From Syngnathus acus (lineage: Eukaryota; Chordata; Actinopteri; Syngnathiformes; Syngnathidae): a stretch of DNA of 64,000 nucleotides. This document shows positions 37,411-48,907 of this stretch, one piece after another. The stretch lies in NCBI RefSeq assembly GCF_901709675.1, contig NC_051098.1, positions 12,615,918 to 12,679,917 of the forward strand, written 5' to 3'. Every line of letters starts with the position of its first letter. The stretch's first letter is position 1. Position numbers and translations under genes: made by a program. Under the pieces are notes generated by a model, which was not told the origin of the DNA, did no database searches, and worked only from the letters and a program-made list of their open reading frames with translations.

Positions 37411-39290
37411 ATGCCCTGGACCAGACCCCAAATGGAGCTCCAGTCGCCCGAGGCGCCCGACCCTCCCGGCGGCGGAAGCGGCGTGGACGACCATCACTAC
37501 GAGGGCTCCCTGTTCCCCACCTCCACGCTGATCCCCGTGACGGTGATCTGCGTGGCCATCTTGGTGGTGGGTGTGGCGGGCAACACCATGACCATCCTCA
37601 TCATCCAGCACTTCAAGGACATGAAAACCACCACCAACCTGTACCTGTCCAGCATGGCCATCTCTGACCTGCTCATCTTCCTGTGCCTGCCCTTTGACCT
37701 CTACCGCCTGTGGAAGTATGTCCCGTGGCTGTTCGGCGAGGCCGTGTGCTTGCTCTACCACTACATTTTCGAGGGCTGCACCTCGGCCACCATTTTGCAC
37801 ATCGCCGCCTTGAGCGTGGAGCGCTACCTGGCCATCAGCTTCCCGCTTCGCACCAAGGTCTTAGTGACCAAACGCCGCGTCCACTACATCATCGCCGCCC
37901 TGTGGGGCTTCGCCCTGGCCTCATCTACGCCCACCCTCTTCCTGGTGGGCGTGGAGTACGACAACGTGACGGGGACACGCGGCGGCCAGTGCAAGCACAC
38001 GGACGCCGCCATCCATTCGGGCCGGCTGCACATCATGCTGTGGGTGTCCACCGGCTACTTCCTGTGCCCCATGTTCTGCCTCGTCTTCCTCTACGGCTCC
38101 ATCGGCTTCAAGCTGTGCAGGAGCCGGGCCGATGTGAGGGGGCCCGGCGCGCTCGCCAGAGAACGTTCGCACAGGCAGACCGTCAAGATCCTTGGTGAGT
38201 GGACAGACTTTTTGTGTCTGAGCTACATTCAAGCAAAACTGACATTTGAAGAGAAGATTTCTGGCTTGGGTTCCAGTGTAGGGTTCGGGTACCAAGTTCG
38301 GTTCCAAATTAGGCTCTCAGGCATGGTAAGGTTTTGGTTCATCAATTATTTCAAATTAGGGATTCAAAATCGGGGTTAGGGTATCAAATAATTTGGGTGT
38401 CAAAATAGGGTTCCAAGTTGCGGGTTGCTTGCTCTTATTGGTCCCCACAAGTAATTTGTCAAGCTTTGTCTCCCTGCTTTCACTTAGTGTTGTCCTGTCA
38501 CACTGAACGATGTGCGTGTGCGCGCTAATTGTTCTCTGTAAAAGCAGCGTGGCGGCATTTATATTAGTTTCCAATATTGTTTTGTTCTTCTCACATTGTC
38601 TTCACCTCGTGTGAGAATATTCATGGCGCCCGATCGGCCACGAGGAGTCCAATTGGATCGTCCCGGATGAATGATCATTAATCAGCACTAACGACCCTTT
38701 TCACTCTCGTCTAATCTGCCGGGACTCGTTTTGCTCGCGTAACACCCCATGGCAGTAAATCTCTTTCAAGGAAGCTTTGCAGCTTGTAGAAATCGTTTCA
38801 CACGTCCGGGTGGCAAAACAAACCCCTTCCGTGTTATTGAGAATAGTTGAGTTGAGGTAATACAAACAGATTAAATCGATTCAGTGGGCCAGCTAGGTAA
38901 CAAGACCTCCTAATACTGTGGCATTTTCTGTGTTTGCGCCCCCTAGTGGTGGTGGTCTTGGCCTTCATCATCTGCTGGCTTCCCTACCACATCGGCCGCA
39001 ACCTGTTTGCCCAGGTGGACAACTACGACACAGCCATCCTGAGCCAGAACTTCAACATGGCTTCCATGGTGCTGTGCTACCTGAGCGCCTCTATCAACCC
39101 GGTGGTCTACAACCTGATGTCGCGCAAGTACCGCTCGGCCGCCAAACGCCTCTTTCTCCTCCACTGGCGGCCCGACCCTCCCCTGGACCACCACCGCGCT
39201 CGCCAGAGCCAGCTGAGCACCGCCGACCCCGCGGAGAGCCTGACCGGGACCACCGGCCAACGTCTCTGCCTCTCCGTCATCGAGCGTTGA
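37411..39290 (+). CDS. mlnr: Motilin receptor
   Basis: Class A peptide GPCR; the mammalian protein responds to motilin and drives gut smooth-muscle contraction. Two coding exons, 37411-38194 and 38947-39290, join in phase 1 (ATC CTT G|TG GTG) and give 375 residues. The start at MPWTRPQ follows an acceptor; a longer frame upstream reads through that splice site. Seen: TM1 GNTMTILII, TM2 MAISDLLIFLCLPFDLYRLW, the TM3 end ALSVERYLAI, TM4 start LVTKRRV, ECL2 VGVEYDN (an NVT glycosylation site), TM6 AFIICWLPYHIGRN, TM7 SASINPVVYNL. The intron near the ICL3/TM6 boundary matches the ghrelin/motilin receptor subfamily. MLNR rather than GHSR is supported by the TM2-TM4 wording and by its place directly downstream of fndc3a, as in human. 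ECL2 is much shorter than in human MLNR. Confidence 0.92.
38265..38425. repeat. Degenerate AGGGTTC/TTAGGG-like minisatellite in the mlnr intron
   Basis: Irregular copies of phrases such as TAGGGTTC, CCAAGTT, GGGGTTAGGGT and AATTAGG alternate over about 160 bp. This is a decayed short-unit repeat, not a telomere. Confidence 0.5.
38936..38950 (-). promoter_or_regulatory. CTCF-like motif overlapping the mlnr intron acceptor
   Basis: GCGCCCCCTAGTGGT is the reverse complement of a CTCF core. The AG within it (38945-38946) is the acceptor of mlnr coding exon 2. Confidence 0.35.
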
Positions 39291-40304
39291 AGATATCGAC
39301 GGAAAGCCCGCACCACGAGGTTTGCTGCTTAACGTAGGACAAAAAATACCAAAGCTGAATGCAGAACTGATGTGGCGACATTTAATATGGCGCCCCCTAC
39401 ATTGGCGATTTACTTACGTTTACATAAGTAACAGGATAGCGTTGAGTTTAAACCACTTGTATCTTAGATCATCTTTTCCCTTTAAAATCAATTAAAACAC
39501 AGTAATGACGTACTTAAATTGAATTAAAAAGAACTAACACCTTGAGGCAATTATAAGATACTGTCTGTTGAGATGTCTGGATTCCTCTCAACTCATCAGT
39601 ACGGCACTGATATTAGCAATTTTTTTTCTGAGGATAAACGTTATATGACTGCGAGTACTGTTCATGTCTTTCTACATGTGTCGCTGCGCTGTATGTTGCT
39701 TAAAGGTTTATCATGCAGCAATGTTGATGCTGATTAGCATTAGCATTAAGTTAGCAGACTGAGCGGCTAAGCCGTGTGGTTGTTATGAATACAGAGTGTA
39801 ATTCTCTTGATTTTAGGGTTAGTATTAAAGTAAACGTCAGCTGGCAATGCCAACAAACTGCTTTAAAGTTTCTTTAAGATTTGTTGACTGTTTGCCACAC
39901 TGCCGCTTATTGTAAAGTGACTTGTCTTAAGTCTGTTCACATAAGTCAACGCAAAAAAAGTCAGTCGAACGACAACTCGTATCCTGAGAAAAACGTGTAA
40001 ATTGAGTCACTTATGCCTCAAGGCAGTATCATAATTTAAAATCTTAAAAAAAAAAATCTAGTAAAAACATGTCTAGATGGTTAGAAATATATAGTGTCGT
40101 TTTTGTGATGTGTCTAAGAATTGTAAACAATTTTATTGTCATTATACTGAAATTTTTTATTAGATGTGGGAACGCTATGTTTGGATGAATAATAACAATG
40201 TGTACTTGAACACTAATGTAAGATTTAGAACATGCATTGTAACACAACGAACAATTTAGGTTCAAATCTGATCAATACAAAGTTGATTGGCCATTAAAAA
40301 TAGC
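39291..40304 (+). other. Downstream of mlnr: probable 3' UTR and AT-rich spacer
   Basis: AT-rich, no coding exon recognised. A further CTCF-like GGCGCCCCCTA phrase occurs near 39390. Confidence 0.5.
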
Positions 40305-40695
40305 TAGCCAAATATAAATCCATCCATCCATCCATTTTCTGAACCGCTTAGTCCCCACGGGGGTCGCGGGTGTGCTGGAGCCTATCTCAGCGGTCATCGG
40401 GCAGTAGGCGGGGGACACCCTGAACCGGTTGCCAGCCAATCGCAGGGCACACAGAGACAAACAACCATCCGCACTCGCACCAAGGGACAATTTGGAGTCT
40501 TCAATCGGCCTATCAAGCATGTTTTTGGGATGTGGGAGGAAACCGGAGTGCCCGGAGAAAACCCACGCGGGCCCGGGGAGAACATGCAAACTCCACACAG
40601 GGAGGGCCGGAGGTGGAATCGAACCCGCACCCTCCTAACTGTGAGGCGGACGTGCTACCCAGCGCGCCACCGAGCCGCCTTAGCCAAATATAAAT
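40305..40695 (-). mobile_element. tRNA-headed SINE with L2-like body and (TGGA)n tail, flanked by a 15-bp duplication
   Basis: The element is 40320-40680, read on the minus strand. It starts GGCGGCTCGGTGGCGCGC with a tRNA-like A-box region (GTGGCGCGCTGGGTAGC), followed by the B box GGTTCGATTCC (near 40615-40625). The body includes the widespread fish phrases GTTTGCATGTTCTCCCCGG and CCGGTTTCCTCCCAC, and the tail is TGGA repeats (CCATCCATCC on the plus strand at 40320). It is flanked by the identical 15-mer TAGCCAAATATAAAT at 40305-40319 and 40681-40695. The perfect duplication indicates a recent, complete insertion. Confidence 0.9.
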
Positions 40696-42640
40696 ACAGC
40701 AAAAAAAAAGTGTAGATTACCGAGTGAGTAGGTCAAATACCGTACCAAATAATCTATAATAGTTCAAAGCCATCCATGGCGTGATATATAAAATGTGTTG
40801 TTTTCCATTGGCTTAGCTTTTCCGTTTGAAAGATTGATGTTACCTTCAGAAGCTTTAACATGATTTCAGTGTGTTGAGGGTGAATTTATACGTGCTATTT
40901 TGTCTTCATTGGGTAATGTTCATGGCAGCTGCATTTACAATATTTGCAATATTACATAGAAATGATGGGTGACAATGTGATAATGTTGTGATAGGTTTGC
41001 TTTAGAATAAATCCGATCAAAGATAAGTGTGTTTGTTTGCATGTTTTGCCTGTTGTGTTATTATAGTCAATACAAGTTAAACCCCCCTCCAAAAAATCGT
41101 TTTAAATTAAAAATTGAAGTGGCTTACAATCAAAGAGAAGAAACTAACCAATTATTACAATGATAAAACAAATAAAAGCTAGCTAGAGGACCCCAAAAAT
41201 CGAATCCCTATCAAATAAAGCTTCTTGTGTAAGTCAAGTGTGTGTGCCAGTGCCAGCTGAGCCCTGAGGTCCTTGTGGGCCCGCCACGTAAGCGTCTGGA
41301 CTGGCACAAAATGTGACACGGTGATTACATTACCGGGATCCTGACTCCCATCCGCATCACCATATTCAAGGTAATGGCCCCTCTAAGTGCATTTGGGCAA
41401 CAGTTAAATGATGGCAGCTTGTCAGCGCAGGACTAGCTCCATGCCAGCCAGTCCTCCAGCACATTTTGGCGAAGGAAGCACATTTGCTCTTGTGCCTGAA
41501 AAGTGTCAAAATCAATGTGAAATACAGTGGCAGTGGTTCTCAAATTTAAAGTATCATATAAAATAGTAGTTAGGCCAAGTGTTCATCAAAAAGGAGCCGG
41601 AGGCTTATTCCGAAAGATTGTCAGTAACTTTTTGCAGTTATCCAGACAAATTATTTAAATGATTACTTCACACATAAGTTATCTGAAGGAATTACACAAA
41701 TAAAGATTTGAAGTTACTTCCAAGTTAAATACAACTGAACCGTACTCAACATTTTGCTTTGTATGATTAGAATTGTAACCTCAAGAATTGAAAAGCAAAC
41801 ATTTTTGAAATGGTATATATGCTGAATTCCACCTTCGCAATTATTCTTTAATACACCGCTAGAGGGAGCCAGCGTCCTAGTAGTTACTCGCCCCATTTTC
41901 ACATTGTCTCATTGTCAACATGTTATGACGTACAACAACACCAACAACATCAAATGTTCTTTTCAGGCGATGTAAATGTGGTGTGCGTACGTGTATGTGT
42001 GCACTTATCAGGATCTTTGCATGAACAGGAAGTGGGTCGCTTCCTGTTTGCACGCTGGACGCGTGTGGCCCTTGCACAAAATCGCTCACAATATGATTTT
42101 ATTTGTCACGAGTGGCTCTTTTTTGATTGACTTTTCGTGGTGCTTGTCACCTCAGATTGCTGTTTGGCTAAGGCAAAAAAGAATAAACACTGAAATTCAT
42201 CAGCATCATTTTAATGGGAAATTTAATTAAATCAAATGACTAAATTACTGGCGCGGTTGGAATATCACTCAAAAAGAACTACATTAATCTGTATTTTGTA
42301 GGTGAATATAACAAACAACTTTCCGCGGTTCAAAATGAGTGGGCAATAATTGTCAAATGAGGAAATAGGCAAATGTGTGTCCCTCAAAAGCGAGCGATAT
42401 GGAAGCGTAAGCTTTTATTTCTTTTATTTTGAAAACTGTTAAGAAGAAGTAGTAGTACTTAAGATGGCTGACTTGACGGTGTAAAAAGTCGCATTCCTCC
42501 TCTTCTTCCATGGGGTCCATTTGTGTCCGGATATAAACACACAGCCCCACTCTGTCACATTCACTTTTATTTATTTTAACTCCACGACCATAAGTCACCC
42601 AAAAGAAGAGAAAGAAGAAGAAAGAAGAACATTCTCCAGG
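40696..42640. other. Intergenic spacer between mlnr and rcsd1
   Basis: No coding exon recognised. An AATAAA at 41006-41011 could serve a long mlnr transcript. The stretch 41240-41480 is balanced in composition and free of simple repeats, unlike its AT-rich surroundings. CGCTAGAGGGAGCC near 41858-41872 is CTCF-like. Confidence 0.5.
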
Positions 42641-42646
42641 ATGGAG
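42641..42646 (+). CDS. rcsd1: Candidate two-codon first coding exon of rcsd1
   Basis: ATG GAG followed at once by the donor GTAACA (42647). Joined to the phase-0 exon at 46048 this would give MEESPSKLSVAELAGRF, close to the vertebrate CapZIP pattern of ME... followed by SPSVAQLAGRF. The upstream 160 bp would be 5' UTR. It is the best start I could find, but it rests on six coding bases. Confidence 0.33.
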
Positions 42647-45600
42647 GTAACAACTGACTTTCCTGTCTTTAAAGTTTAAAGATTCTTTCGTATTAATGCC
42701 ATTTTCTTTCATGTCATTCTTCTTAGGATTATTCTCTTTCCCTCTCTTTTTTTTTTATACAATACAAAACGTTTAGAGTGTTATTTTGAGTGAAGTGTAG
42801 ATCAGTAAAACGTGACCTAAAATATGTAAACAATATGAATTGACACCTATGCTATTTTTAAGATTTTAAGATCTTGCAGGGAAGAGCTGATTTGTCTATT
42901 TGTGCATTTTTGTACAATGCAAAAAGCTTAAAAGTTGATTTAAATCTAGAAAATAAAGTAAGAAAGCTTGTCAACAGATTAAAAATAAGATTTCTTTTGG
43001 GCCTAATTAGCCAAACCAAACTTGTCTATTTTTTACAAAAATAATCACAAATTCATGAAGGTTGGTTTTGAATTAAAAAACAAATAAACATGTCGTTTAA
43101 TTCAAATTTTAAAATCTTTAGATTGTAAGTAGGGGCTAGGTAGGACCTATAGATAAATCTAGCTCATGGGACATTTTTCTTATTAGTTTTTATCTATACA
43201 AAAAAATTGATTGAAATGAATTTGTGTAATCGATTAAAATAAAAAAGTCATATTTTTAATGATGACACTTGAAGCTCACTCTACATAAATTAATAAACTA
43301 GCTGGCCGCTTCTTCCCACAAACATTAAAGAAATTATTTATATCCTATCTTACTTGCTGCGGGTATTTATTTATACGTAAAGTACTCTTCAAGTGTTTAA
43401 GCTGGACTTCCTGGGGCTGCACTCAGTCAGTTAAACTGGAGTACAGTATTAGACTTTCCCCCTATTTTTGTTTGACTTCTCCTCTGTGGTATTTCCCTGA
43501 CGGCTTTTTGAGCAGCCTCCTCCCTGTAACAGCAAAACAAGCCATTTAAAAAAGAAAAAAAGTTATTTCCAAGTGTTTCATGTGTGTCATGAGGGGCCTG
43601 CCAGCACCACCCTGCAGCATGCACAGTATCTGATTGGGATGCCAGATTCTTGAGGTTAGCGAATACTATTGACGGCGCCGTACATTCCTTATGTAACGTG
43701 GCTTCACGAGAAGTCATTTGACTTGTTTTGGATCAGGTGACGTCGTAGTAGAGCTCTCGATTGGCGGCAGATGTGGCATCAGACGGGCTGTGCTGTAAAA
43801 GGAAAACAGACACGCAACATCGGGAACTGGCCACAATGTGTACAGTAAAACGTTGGCGTTCTTTTTAGGAAAGTGCTCGTTACTTCCTGGCTGCTAAAAT
43901 GTTCTGCAGGAGAATCCTGCATCCTGCTGGTGCACTACTCAAGTCAGATTCTGGCTCCGTGCGAAGCTTTTCCAAAAGTTTCATGATGTCATTGGAGGTT
44001 TTAATAGGGCTGTTTTTGTGCCTTTACAAGATGTGCCATCGCTACATTTTGCTGTCTGAGGACTCAGGCCGAGTATTCGTTTCGATTTGTTGACGTCCCC
44101 TTTAAAAAGGTTTTTAATTACATACACAAGATGGCGGCAAAGGATGACTTTTGTCTAAATGAAGCTCCTCAACTCACTTCATTGATGTCTCCTTTAATAA
44201 TGACACACGGATGCCACAAGATGGCGGCAAAGGGTGACTTTTGTCAATATGAAGCTCCTCAACTCACTTCAGTATAGTTGGTTAGCCAATAGGAAAGCAG
44301 TAATTGGTGTTAACTAACTAGCACTGTGTTTGTCACACTGCCATCTACAGGCACGGCATATGTATTATCCTTTTTCAATTTTGCAGCCCCGTGTGAACTT
44401 GGGCCTACGCTTTCCTCTGTCGTCATGTTAGCTTACCCCAAAACGAGCACGTAATGTGTTTTCTTACTCCGCTATCAGCAAAGACTCGCAAGTTTCCGTG
44501 TAAAATCTGCTATGGTGTTTAGAGATAGCCGGGGTGGGAACCACACAGTCACTCGCGGATAAGGAGGCCCGAGAGGAGGAGCCTCAAAGAGGCTGCTATT
44601 TCGGAACGTGGCGCAACGACACGCGGAGTCAGCTTGAAAAACGTCAGCCACGGCTTGTTGTAGGGCTGAGAAGCAGCTCCAGGAAGAGGAAACGTTATCT
44701 CCACTTTATCACCGGCTCCTCCAGCAGCCGCTACTCAAAATGTGCCCCCAGTTGTTGCCCTTTTTTGGTAGGATGCAGCTAGCTCAAATACGGTGGCTCA
44801 AAGTGCTCGCTTGACAGCCGAGAGCCACGTTTGTCATTTGCTGATAAAGTTTTGTGCTTGTTGACTTCCATTATTTCTAAAAAAAAAAATGTTCCCATAG
44901 GATGTGATTGATATAAATGAATCTGCTTTTGTTTCTTAAGTCCTCTGCTTCCATATCCAAGAGATCTATTCGGGTTTCTCGGGAAAGCCGCAGCGAGAAA
45001 CAATAGTCGGCTCTGTGCGGTCTTCTGCCGGGTCATGCTGGAAAACTTCACGCGCACGCACGTCGATTGAACAGAACGCTTCCCGCCGGGGATCAGACCT
45101 TATCTCGTGACCAACAATGCTTATCGAAACACTTCTCACGAGGAGGGGCTCCATCTGCAAAGTAACTCGGAGCACCAAACGGACGAAAACATACATAGAG
45201 GTGCTTTGTGATTGGATGGATTTTGAGTGTGTTCCAGATGTGCTCGGGCCCATCGCGGAGCCTCTCCTCTGTCCCAGGGGCCATCCACGCTGGCCAGGCT
45301 TTGTTACGGGGACTTTTTCCCAGGCCCGTCCTGCCCCCAGAAATAGTTTGTCCCGCAGTCATTCCCACTGAAGCTCGAATACGGTACATGCAGTTGATTG
45401 CTAAATATGGCTCGCCGTTTTCTTTTTTTTTTTAGGGGGGGGTCAGGCATATACTGAGAATGACAAAGTACGTTATCAAACATGTTTTTTGTGACGAAAA
45501 ACAACACCCACACAAGCTAACATGGTCACAGCTCAGCTTAAATCAGATCAATAGCAACACAAGCTTTGTTTTTCCAAGTCTACTTCCTGTTCAGTGTGAC

Positions 45601-46047
45601 AAAACTTGAAGAAAATATTGATTTACTAAGTCTTTCGCGGTCAGGAAAGCGTTAAAGCGCTTGCAGGAGTGGGTGGTCCCGTGGCGTTTTTCTGGGCCGC
45701 AGTTCAGGGCGTCGGCGGCTGACGCTCTGATGTCATGCGTTTGGGCGGCGGCGGTGCTGAGCTCATGCTGACAATATGACTAGGGGGGAAAATCAAGAAA
45801 ATAAAGCTTGTGATTAAAAGGTGTGTGTACCTAGCTCAGGCGTTAGTTTGTGTGTACGTTGCCATGGGTTACGCCGGAAAGTGTGCGTGCTAGCGGGCAG
45901 CAAGGGGAGGCGAGGGAGGGAGAGAAAAGCTCTTTGTGTACCTCACCTCTAACCTGGAATTAAACATCTGATTGGTTCAAGTAACTTGCTCATGCAAGGA
46001 CAAGAATGAAAAAAGTGAATGTTTCTTCTCAACTTGTGTGCATCAAG
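42647..46047 (+). other. Probable first intron of rcsd1
   Basis: AT-rich at first; from about 44.4 kb it is richer in G+C and CpG (44520-44780 and 45640-45910), without a recognisable coding exon. Contains the tandem duplication at 44091-44272. Confidence 0.4.
44091..44272. repeat. Two-copy tandem duplication of about 90 bp
   Basis: Copy 1 is about 44091-44182 and copy 2 about 44183-44272. The longest shared part (44125-44181 and 44215-44271, period 90) differs by only a few bases and includes AAGATGGCGGC, a YY1-type motif, at 44128-44138 and 44218-44228. The 5' parts are more diverged. Confidence 0.8.
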
Positions 46048-48186
46048 GAGTCTCCATCCAAGCTATCGGTGGCCGAGCTGGCTGGCAGGTTCAAAGGTCA
46101 GATACGACCCATGCCCGCCGCGCGTGATGAGGTTGGACCAGTTCAATATTTTTGAGGAGAGTTACACAAGCGACACACATTTGCATTGTTATATTTTTGC
46201 TCTTGTTTTGCAGTCGCCCTTTCGACGAAAAGCTCCGTCTTCACTCAGGTTTCCCATCCGGGACAATGAGGAATCTAATGTGAGGTGTTTTTTATTTTTT
46301 ATTATTAGTTCCTTTCACGAGCTGCTATTTTAAAACTTGCATCTGCAGTCAAATAATCATGTTCAATGTTTGTTTTCCAGACGAACACTAACGGAACGGT
46401 CCCGAGTCCCATCAAAATCAGGACGAAGAGCTCCTCCTCCATCATCGAAAGACTTCAGGTACCGCAATGCTTCCACCTGCTGTTCAACTACCGCCATTAC
46501 ACCACGTAAGGTTGAAGGTAATTGCTTAGGATGGAGCAGTTGTCCCCGCTGAGCTCAGCTTAAGCAGCTAATAATGGGATGACGGGCCCGTGGGGTTTCT
46601 AGCAAGGCTCCAAATCGCCAGCCTTGTCACACGCGTGGTGGCAGCCATGGGACAAAAGGGCTGCCGCTTTTCCCTCTTCTTCTTCTCGCCTGTGCAGGTA
46701 GGATAGACGTTTCTAGCTTGGAAGTGTAGTTTCTTCTCGAGTGGTAGTGTTACATTTATTTTGGTCGCAGGACCTTTGTGACTCGCCTCATTGTAAAAAT
46801 AGACACTCCATGTATGTGTGATAAAAGATTGAGTTCCAATGTTGCATTTTAAGTGTCAGCATTTGAAAATGTTCATTCTTGTAAAGTCTCGTTGGATAGC
46901 AAGTGGCGGCACAGAGGGATGAAGAAAATACCTCAAGCTACCATTTCCCCCATAGGCCAACCTCGCTTTGTCGCCTTCCACCCTGCTACCGTCGCCCAAA
47001 GTTGCCGAGGTCAACCGGCAGCCCGACTCGCCGTCGCTGCCGCTCGTCGCCGCCGCCGCCACGACCCCGCTGAGCCCCACCCTGCTGCCCACCCAGCTGT
47101 CCGTGGAGGAGGACGAGGAGGGTCAGGGGGAACCCGTCGGCTTCGACAGCCCTCCTGAAGCGACCTCGCTGCCCAACTTCCACAAGGTGTCAAAAATACT
47201 GACTTAAACCCAAATTCTCTTCATTTCATCGCTATTGTCCAATCAGATTTCAGGGTCCGTGTCGCCAGGGCAGTTTTATCTGCCGAGGGCCTTTGAGATC
47301 TGGAGTGCCGCTCTTTTGTGGTCAGACCAAACCCCAGTCTAATATAAAAGTAGTGTTTTGGTGCCATCTAGATTTTTACTATTCATGTTCTGTCTGAATT
47401 TTCACTGTAGTAGTCCCGGGTGCCAAAAGCATGGCCTGCCACCGTTTAATTTGGGACTTAAAGAATCACCCCAATGTATTTTAACTGCACACGTGTACTA
47501 CTACATATATTTTCCTCTGTCACCTTGACACGGGCTTGCCCATGAGGCTATTTGCAGAGCGAGCGATTATGTCACACAGCGCCCATAGCGTGTTACCTCT
47601 GCAGGTGTCGCGCAACCCAGATTAGCCGCAGAGGCCCGCACCATTGGAGACGTAATCCGATTTGCGTTCGGCGTTACTCTGGCTGAGAGAATTTGTGAAG
47701 ATCTCACTCATACACAAGAGAGGTGCCACCAGAGAATAAGTTATAGTAACTATAGTAACAGAGAATCATGAGATATATAAAATATAATGAGAATAAGTGC
47801 TTCTGATTTATATCCGATCGACAATCATCTGCAATTGAGTGAAGCTAACCTTTCCCCACATCTGTCAGACCCGAGTGCGGCTGTCGTTCAAGAGACGCCC
47901 GCCCACCAGACGGCACAGGAGGTCCACGGGCGAGGAGGCGACGCTCTTCGGCCGCATCCCGTCGCCGTGTCAACTGCACTCACCCGAAGCCAACGGGGAC
48001 GTGGTGTTACAATGCCCGGACCGGGTCACTCGTGAAGAAGGTGAGGGGGGAGATGGAGAGGAAATGGAGGAGGACAGAGACTGTAAGGAGGAGCAGGGGG
48101 AGCGAGCAGAACCCCCTGCCCAAGAAGGGGAGACACAGGAGGGGAAAGTGCGGACGGATGGAGCAGATGCCGACGCGGTCCTCTGA
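46048..48186 (+). CDS. rcsd1: CapZ-interacting protein (RCSD domain-containing 1), N-terminus uncertain
   Basis: Exons 46048-46131, 46214-46279, 46381-46458, 46956-47186 and 47869-48186, all phase 0, about 259 codons plus whatever first exon is used. CapZIP binds the actin capping protein CapZ and is a stress-kinase substrate in muscle and immune cells. Visible: SVAELAGRFKG near the N-terminus (SVAQLAGRF in human), a basic stretch RRKAPSSLRFP, PIKIRTKSSSSIIERLQANL (human has KVKSSPLIEKLQANL), an acidic-to-Pro segment with VGFDSPPEATSLPNFHK, then the signature VRLSFKRRPPTRRHRRS of the CapZIP/FAM21 capping-protein-interaction family. The tail is Glu-rich and lacks the long repeats of human RCSD1 (over 400 residues). 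The donor after 46131 (GTTGGA) is weak. The gene is called duboraya in zebrafish literature. Confidence 0.85.
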
Positions 48187-48344
48187 TCTGGGAACAATTA
48201 GCACCTCACAAGAACGCACATATTTTCCAATCGTTAACTTCTTTATACTTTGCTTGCATAGATTTTCCTTTATGTTGTTTGCTGGTTGTCTTTTATTACT
48301 CATCAGGCTGGACTCGGGTATGGGTTATAAAAGTCATGCACTAT

Positions 48345-48350
48345 AATAAA
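48345..48350 (+). terminator. Polyadenylation signal AATAAA (rcsd1)
   Basis: Canonical hexamer 159 bases after the rcsd1 stop codon, followed by a GT-rich stretch typical of the downstream element. Confidence 0.65.
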
Positions 48351-48907
48351 GTTTCTCGTTTGTGTTGCGTACAAGTCTCTTCACGTGTACGCTGATCATA
48401 AATTAAAATACAAAAAATGCGTGTACTTAGATGAATTGGTTGATGAGACCGATTCAATTGTTTAATTTTATTTCATGTTGCATTTGAAAATCACTGACTT
48501 AACAGCAAACAACCCTGAAGTAAAAAGATTTTATATTCTAATGAAAGCAAATGAGTCCTTTAATAGTCATTTCAAGCTTTGCATAGCATTTCCGGAAAGG
48601 TGACCAATCGGAGCGCTCAGGTGTTGCTGTTTCGTGTGACGTCACTGATCGAAACTGACAGCTTGCCTCTCACCTGTCTGGAGGTCAGCACAAGTTGGCG
48701 GCTCAGTGGTTGTCGTGCGTGAGTTTTTCAGTCGAAACTGAGCCCAGAATCCTTTATTCTGCTTTTATCTTTCGTTTTAGACGTTTACGGTTCCCCGCGG
48801 AAGGTTCGTGTTTGTCGTAGCCGAGATATTTCCGGGTTTGGACGGGTTTTTATTTGTTTATTATTGTATTTATTCACCACCGACGCCTCCTTTCCTATTT
48901 GGGCAAC
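48351..48907 (+). other. Spacer and 5' UTR/promoter of the C3orf52-like gene
   Basis: AT-rich to about 48590, then GC-richer sequence up to the start codon at 48908, which is the likely promoter and 5' UTR. No coding exon. Confidence 0.45.

Noticed and set aside
37369-37800. 143-codon minus-strand frame
   Set aside because: Antisense of mlnr exon 1, kept open by high GC; His/Gly/Val-rich with no domain.
44091-44272. CRISPR-like repeat
   Set aside because: Only two long copies with no spacers, in a vertebrate genome; a simple tandem duplication.
44534-44782. 82-codon plus-strand frame in a GC-rich stretch before rcsd1
   Set aside because: No fit to CapZIP N-termini, no suitable donor at the end of the frame; may only mark a CpG-rich region.
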